Shown: positions 5,935 through 9,893 of the stretch, piece after piece
Layout: each line of letters starts with the position of its first letter
How positions within the stretch are numbered: position 1 is the first letter of the stretch
Origin: Lachnospiraceae bacterium
GTDB taxonomy: Bacteria > Bacillota > Clostridia > Lachnospirales > Lachnospiraceae
Length of the DNA stretch: 9,893 nucleotides
Reading direction: 5' to 3'
NCBI GenBank assembly: GCA_017420605.1
Contig: JAFOIS010000218.1
Span: 1 to 9,893 of the forward strand
Made by a program: the position numbers and the translations under genes
Notes under the pieces: generated by a model
Seen by the model: the letters and a program-made list of their open reading frames with translations, nothing else
Told to the model about the DNA's origin: nothing
The model's database searches: none

Positions 5935-8244
5935 TCAGCCGTTAAACAGTTTCTTTCCTGCAAATGTGACTTTGTCCACGCCGAAGAGGATCCGGTAGTA
6001 ATCCGAAGAAAGGATCGTCTGCGACATAAGACGCCGGTTCCTGACTTTTTCCGAGACGCGATCGATATAGGCGTTCACATCCGCTGTCCGCTGGGACGCC
6101 GTTTTGCCTTCTCCCTTCAGCGACACCGGTTTCATGCCGACGAGTTCCGTCTGCGGAACGATATTTCCTTCGCCGTCCGTCGTCAGAAGCCGTTCATAGA
6201 AACGGTCGTCATAAACGTCGTAATAGCCGTATTCCGTGACCCAGCAGCCGCTGTTCCAGAATACCAGCCCTTCCGGTCCTGCGAAAACGTCGCGGCCCGG
6301 CAGAAGGCGCGAATCGTATTCAAGCCCGAAGAGGTTTGAGAGCGTCGGGACGACGTCCAGGGAATAGACCGGCTTTGAGACCTCCACCGCGTAGTCCTTC
6401 AATTCGTTTTCGAGACAGCCGGACCAGATCACGAGACCGTTCTGGTCGCGTTCCCACGGAAGGGAGTCGGAATGACCCAGAAGATCGGCGATGTAATCCT
6501 GGCCGTTGCCCCAGGCTTCGCCGGTGCCGAGCCCGTACGGATAATGGTCGCCGGTCATGACGATCACGGTATCGTCGGCGATGCCGGCCTCTTCCAGCCG
6601 GTCAATGAGGATCGTCAGCGCGTCCTCCAGTTCCATCTGCGACGCGATAAAGTACTTGGTCACCGTCTTATAGCGGTCCCCGTAGAAAGCGTCCACATCC
6701 GCATAATGACGGGCAATGACGCCTTTGTCCGGCGTATAAGCCGCATGCCCGCTCGCCGTCATGTAATAGACGCTGAACGGCGCTTCATTGATATACAGAT
6801 CGACCGTATTCTCAAAAAGGACCGTATCCGGCGGGTACTTGTAGCCGCAGAGCGGAATAATGCCGGTCTCATTGGAGACGAACTGGTTGTAGCCGAGGTT
6901 TTCGTGCGTAAGGTCCCGGCGGTAAAACTGGTAATAACCGCCGTGCAGCGCGATGCTGGAATACCCGAGCCGCTGCATCTGGTTTCCGAGCGTGAAGTAC
7001 AGGTTGTGCCCGGCCGTGCCCTCCATGGACTCCGCGCCCCAGTTCGGCGCAAGCCCCAGAAGAAAGGAGACCTCGCCGGTCGTGGTGCTGCCGCCGTATT
7101 CCGGCTGGTAGTATTCCGAAAAATAAATGCCGTTGTGGAAAAGCCGCCACATCGTTGGCGTGAATTCCGGATCGAGGAAGGAATCCGTGAAGGATTCCGC
7201 GGTGATGATGATCAGGTTCTTTCCGGAAAAGATCCCCGTATACCGGTTCTTCATCGTCGGCGTCTGCGCGGAAATGTATTCCGTGACAGACCGGACGGAA
7301 TCGGAAGAAGAAAGCGCAGGTCCGAAATCGATCTCCATGACGTTCGGCTCATAGACCGGTTCCGGGGTCGGCGTCGGGGTGGGTTCGGGCGTCGGCGTCT
7401 CTTCCGGCTTACTTTCGCTGCTCTCTTCGGCGCTGCTCTCCGAAGAAGGAGACGCAGAAGGTTCGGGCGTCGTTTCCGGCGTTTCTTCGGGAGACGGCGT
7501 CACAGAGGCCGGAAGGGCATCGCCCGAAGCCGGTCCGAACGGAGATGATCCCTCCTCCGTCTCCGCGGCAAAATCGGCTGTTCCTTCGCCGAAAATGGCA
7601 AAATGCACATCCCTCTCCGTGCTGGCGACAAGACCGAACGTGCCGGTCGCGTGGTCAAAATCAAACGGCGCGGCATACGCGGTCCTCTGCGCCCCGTATT
7701 CCGCGAATCCCGCAGTATTGGCGAACAGGGCGATCCCGGCCATGCCGCAGATCACCGGTACAAGTGCGCCCATGGGCCGCATGTCCGTCTTCTTGCGAAG
7801 CCAAATGATCCAGAGGACCGCCGGCAGGAAAAAGACCACGATCTTCGGAAAACCGACCAGAACGGTGCGGAACACCTCGCCGCCATAACCGCCGGTCACG
7901 TTGCCCGCGCTTCTTATGACCGTTCCCAGTGTCATATACGTCTGGTAGACGCTTCCGATCATGCATTCCGTCGCAAACAGAATACCGGAAATGATAAGAA
8001 AGACGGTCATGAGGATCCGGTTGACCTTTTCGGAAAAGACAGCCGTCAGTGCGGTCAGTATAACTCCCGCGCCGAATGCGAAGAAAAGCCGGAAGAAAAA
8101 GCCCCGGAAGGCGTTGCCGCCCGTGAAAACAATGAGGAAGACCTCGCCCCAGAAAACAGCGGCCGGGATCAGAAACAGACGAAGGAACGGGAGTGATCTT
8201 ATTCTCTCCCATGCACCTGCCAAAAAACCTTTGATCGTCGTCAT
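5935..8244 (-). CDS. LtaS-like membrane-anchored sulfatase-fold enzyme (complete paralog)
   Basis: A 769-residue polytopic protein of the lipoteichoic acid synthase/alkaline phosphatase superfamily. Five hydrophobic segments are visible at about 20-41, 47-70, 77-99, 132-149 and 158-178. A linker at about 225-300 is rich in Ser, Glu, Thr and Pro, ending in TP repeats. The outer catalytic domain starts near 335. Family residues are present: Glu350 (IITAES), Thr387 as likely nucleophile in GGSTTTGE (384-391), His434 and Arg443 in the phosphate-binding loop, His500 (ASGH), and Asp566-His567 (TGDHYPYG). The Trp that helps bind glycerol phosphate in S. aureus LtaS aligns with Tyr441. The known reaction transfers glycerol phosphate from phosphatidylglycerol to a growing polymer on the outer face of the membrane; the polymer here is unproven. 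A C-terminal tail (740-769) is shared with the neighbour. The ATG at 8242-8244 has only a weak AAGAG upstream, so translational coupling to the preceding gene, 52 bases away, is possible. Confidence 0.9.
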   Translation of the reverse strand: MTTIKGFLAGAWERIRSLPFLRLFLIPAAVFWGEVFLIVFTGGNAFRGFFFRLFFAFGAGVILTALTAVFSEKVNRILMTVFLIISGILFATECMIGSVYQTYMTLGTVIRSAGNVTGGYGGEVFRTVLVGFPKIVVFFLPAVLWIIWLRKKTDMRPMGALVPVICGMAGIALFANTAGFAEYGAQRTAYAAPFDFDHATGTFGLVASTERDVHFAIFGEGTADFAAETEEGSSPFGPASGDALPASVTPSPEETPETTPEPSASPSSESSAEESSESKPEETPTPEPTPTPTPEPVYEPNVMEIDFGPALSSSDSVRSVTEYISAQTPTMKNRYTGIFSGKNLIIITAESFTDSFLDPEFTPTMWRLFHNGIYFSEYYQPEYGGSTTTGEVSFLLGLAPNWGAESMEGTAGHNLYFTLGNQMQRLGYSSIALHGGYYQFYRRDLTHENLGYNQFVSNETGIIPLCGYKYPPDTVLFENTVDLYINEAPFSVYYMTASGHAAYTPDKGVIARHYADVDAFYGDRYKTVTKYFIASQMELEDALTILIDRLEEAGIADDTVIVMTGDHYPYGLGTGEAWGNGQDYIADLLGHSDSLPWERDQNGLVIWSGCLENELKDYAVEVSKPVYSLDVVPTLSNLFGLEYDSRLLPGRDVFAGPEGLVFWNSGCWVTEYGYYDVYDDRFYERLLTTDGEGNIVPQTELVGMKPVSLKGEGKTASQRTADVNAYIDRVSEKVRNRRLMSQTILSSDYYRILFGVDKVTFAGKKLFNG
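7354..7497 (-). repeat. Low-complexity Thr-Pro/Glu-Ser linker coding region
   Basis: This stretch encodes residues 250-297 of the complete LtaS-like protein, from a Pro/Glu/Ser-rich part to alternating Thr-Pro and Glu-Pro units just before the catalytic domain. At DNA level it is a degenerate ACG/CCG-type repeat, prone to length change. It should be an extended, flexible spacer lifting the enzyme domain away from the membrane, possibly a site for glycosylation or proteolysis. Confidence 0.75.
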
Positions 8245-8296
8245 GATGCTCTTGACTTTATCCTTGAAGCTTTGTATCCGGTTTGACGGTGAAATA

Positions 8297-9893
8297 TCAG
8301 TCTTCTTCGTACAGCTTATCGCCCGCAAAGGTCACGTCGTCTTCTCCGAACAGAAGATAATAATAATCCTCATCCAGGATCGTATGCGACATCAGCAGTT
8401 TGTCCGCGACAAGTTCATCGATCCGGGCCCGGTATTCCCGGTCGTCCGTATAGCCTTCGTTCGGGTAATAGATTTCCTCGTAGGAATCGTACTTGCCGCG
8501 TTCGGTGACCCAGCTTAAGTTATCCCAGAATACGAGTTCTTCCGTTCCTTCCGCGAGGAGGTCTCTGCCGAGCAGCAGCCTGGAATCGAATTCAAGGCCG
8601 AACAGGTTGAGCGCCGTCGGCAGAAGGTCGGGCGTCGAGCAGGCCTCCGGGATCTCTTTCCAGTAGGCGCGATCGCCGTGCTCAAGGCTGCCGCACCAGA
8701 TGATCGCGCTGTTTTCGTCGCGGTCCCAGTAATCCCAGTCGTTATGGCCCAGAAGGTCGACAAGGTAATCCTGATCGTTGCCCCAGGCGTCGGACTTTGT
8801 GAGGCCGTACGGATAATGGTCTCCGGTCATCATAATGACCGTATCGTCCTCGATGCCGGCCGCCTCGAGCCGCTCGACGAGGACCCGCAGCGCTTCTTCA
8901 AGTTCCATCTGGTAGCAGATATAATACTTTGTCGTTTCAAGATACTTGTCGCCGACGATGGAATTGACCCGGTCATAGTACTTTTCGACCGGCGCTTTAT
9001 CCCTTACATAGGGCGCGTGGCCGGTGATCGTCATGTAATATACGCTGAAAGGCTGGTGATCGATGTAAAGATCGATCGTGCTTTCCATCATGATGCTGTC
9101 CGGCGCGTAATGCTCGCCCATCAGGGCCCCGAGTCCGGTCTCATTGGCCAGGAACTGGTTGTAGCCGAGATTTTCATGCGTCTCATTGCGGCTGTAATAG
9201 TCATAGGCGCCGTTATGGAACGCAATGCTCGAATACCCCTCCCGCTGCAGCATGTTGCCGAGCGTGAAATAGAGATTATGATCCTGGATGCGGATCATGG
9301 AATCATCGCCGTGGTTCGCCGCAAGGCTGGTCGTGAACGCGACTTCGCCGGTCGTCGTACTGCCGCCCCAGGAAGGCAGATAGTACTGCGACAGATAGAA
9401 GCCGTTATGGATCAGGCGGTACAGGGTCGGCGTGAGCTGCGGGTCGACGAAGGCGCCGCAGTAGGCCTCCGCGCAGATCATGATCAGGTTCTTCCCCTTG
9501 AAGAGCCCTGTATATTCGTTCTTCATGGTAGGCGTCAGCGACTGGATATAGCGGCTGAGCGACTGCGTGGATACCGTCCCGTTCGCGTCGGCTCTCTCAA
9601 AATCAAGGTCCATGACGTTCGGACCGGGCGTGGGCGTCAGCTCCGGCGTAGGCGTCGCCAGCGGATCTTCCGCCGCGGCCTCTTCTGATGAGGATGCGTC
9701 CGGCGCGGCCGTCGGCGCCGGAGTCGGAGTCGGCGCTGCATCGCCGCCGTGGAACGACGCGGCCTTTTTGCCGAAGATCGCATATTTGATGGATAGACGG
9801 TTCCCGCAGGTCAGCCCGAAGGTCGAAACGGCGTTGTCATAGGTATACTGCTGCCCGTAGACGGCTTTGTATTTTCCTGCCTGCGCAAAAAGC
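8297..9893 (-). CDS. LtaS-like sulfatase-fold enzyme (second paralog, N-terminus outside window)
   Basis: The last 531 codons are present, continuing beyond the right edge, where the membrane segments should lie. The visible protein opens with LFAQAGKYKAVYG, matching the end of the last membrane segment of the downstream paralog, then AIFGKK and a Thr-Pro/Ala linker. The catalytic domain carries the same key motifs: ICAEAY (metal Glu), GGSTTTGE with its nucleophile Thr codon at 9356-9358, HNGAYDYYSR (His and Arg), ITGH, and TGDHYPYGL (metal Asp-His). The tail MSHTIL..DYYYLLFG matches the paralog. From the shared NxYTG motif to GGSTTTGEV, about 38 of 60 residues are identical by eye, so this is a tandem duplication that has diverged. 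The internal ATG at 9613 is not the start: the reading frame, linker and membrane-proximal homology continue upstream of it. It should act outside the membrane on a phosphodiester polymer or lipid substrate. Two intact paralogs suggest divided roles, such as primase and polymerase. Confidence 0.9.
   Translation of the reverse strand, partial: LFAQAGKYKAVYGQQYTYDNAVSTFGLTCGNRLSIKYAIFGKKAASFHGGDAAPTPTPAPTAAPDASSSEEAAAEDPLATPTPELTPTPGPNVMDLDFERADANGTVSTQSLSRYIQSLTPTMKNEYTGLFKGKNLIMICAEAYCGAFVDPQLTPTLYRLIHNGFYLSQYYLPSWGGSTTTGEVAFTTSLAANHGDDSMIRIQDHNLYFTLGNMLQREGYSSIAFHNGAYDYYSRNETHENLGYNQFLANETGLGALMGEHYAPDSIMMESTIDLYIDHQPFSVYYMTITGHAPYVRDKAPVEKYYDRVNSIVGDKYLETTKYYICYQMELEEALRVLVERLEAAGIEDDTVIMMTGDHYPYGLTKSDAWGNDQDYLVDLLGHNDWDYWDRDENSAIIWCGSLEHGDRAYWKEIPEACSTPDLLPTALNLFGLEFDSRLLLGRDLLAEGTEELVFWDNLSWVTERGKYDSYEEIYYPNEGYTDDREYRARIDELVADKLLMSHTILDEDYYYLLFGEDDVTFAGDKLYEED
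9620..9738 (-). repeat. Thr-Pro/Ala low-complexity linker coding region in the partial LtaS-like gene
   Basis: The sequence encodes a TP repeat block, a central Ala/Ser/Glu/Asp-rich segment, and a second TP block ending in GPNV just before the conserved NVM..DF motif also found in the paralog. The linker is shorter and richer in Ala than that of the neighbouring copy, while the sequences on both sides align well. Linkers are therefore evolving faster than domains. Confidence 0.7.

Noticed and set aside
6472..7548. A 358-codon plus-strand open frame opposite the complete LtaS-like gene, ending in poly-Arg.
   Set aside because: It is the reverse image of the sulfatase-fold domain and the Thr-Pro linker; the Arg runs come from the complement of the repeat. 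A similar frame lies opposite the paralog (8678-9688), as expected for a duplicated shadow.
8297..9613. Taking the internal ATG at 9613 as the start of the second LtaS-like protein.
   Set aside because: The frame continues upstream through a Thr-Pro linker and a membrane-proximal region homologous to the complete paralog, so the true start lies beyond the right edge.

Overview
This window reads as a GC-rich bacterial chromosome segment, most likely from an anaerobic Clostridia-type Firmicute. That placement is inference. It rests on strong AGGAGG-type ribosome binding sites before most genes, an adenylate kinase with a four-cysteine zinc LID, and polytopic LtaS-type sulfatase-fold enzymes with Thr-Pro-rich extracellular linkers. 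All nine supported genes lie on the minus strand, so transcription runs from right to left. Genes nearly fill the window: no gene-free stretch exceeds about 90 bases, and no tRNA, rRNA, CRISPR array, insertion sequence or phage gene was seen.

Right part (5935-9893): two tandem paralogs of the lipoteichoic acid synthase (LtaS)/alkaline phosphatase superfamily. The upstream copy is cut by the right edge and lacks its membrane domain here. The downstream copy is complete, with five predicted membrane segments, a Thr/Pro/Glu/Ser-rich linker and a catalytic domain. Both keep the metal and nucleophile residues of the family, so both are expected to make or modify a polyol-phosphate or phospholipid-derived surface polymer outside the cell.

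Middle (5232-5873): adenylate kinase (adk), away from its usual secY/map/infA ribosomal-protein neighbourhood. A strong hairpin follows it.

Left part (1-5151): in transcription order, a class IV PLP aminotransferase, two different DapA/N-acetylneuraminate lyase-family proteins, a Gfo/Idh/MocA oxidoreductase, an SGNH hydrolase and the N-terminal part of an amidohydrolase. These genes are closely spaced and co-directional, and look like a small-molecule catabolic or salvage operon. A plausible but unproven logic is that the hydrolases release a substrate, the aminotransferase and oxidoreductase interconvert amine, oxo and hydroxyl groups, and the aldolases cleave or dehydrate a 2-oxo acid. No transporter or regulator is visible, and the operon continues past the left edge. 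The second DapA-like protein keeps the Schiff-base lysine but has Thr where the family has its catalytic Tyr. GC-rich hairpins sit at three gene junctions and may punctuate the transcript.
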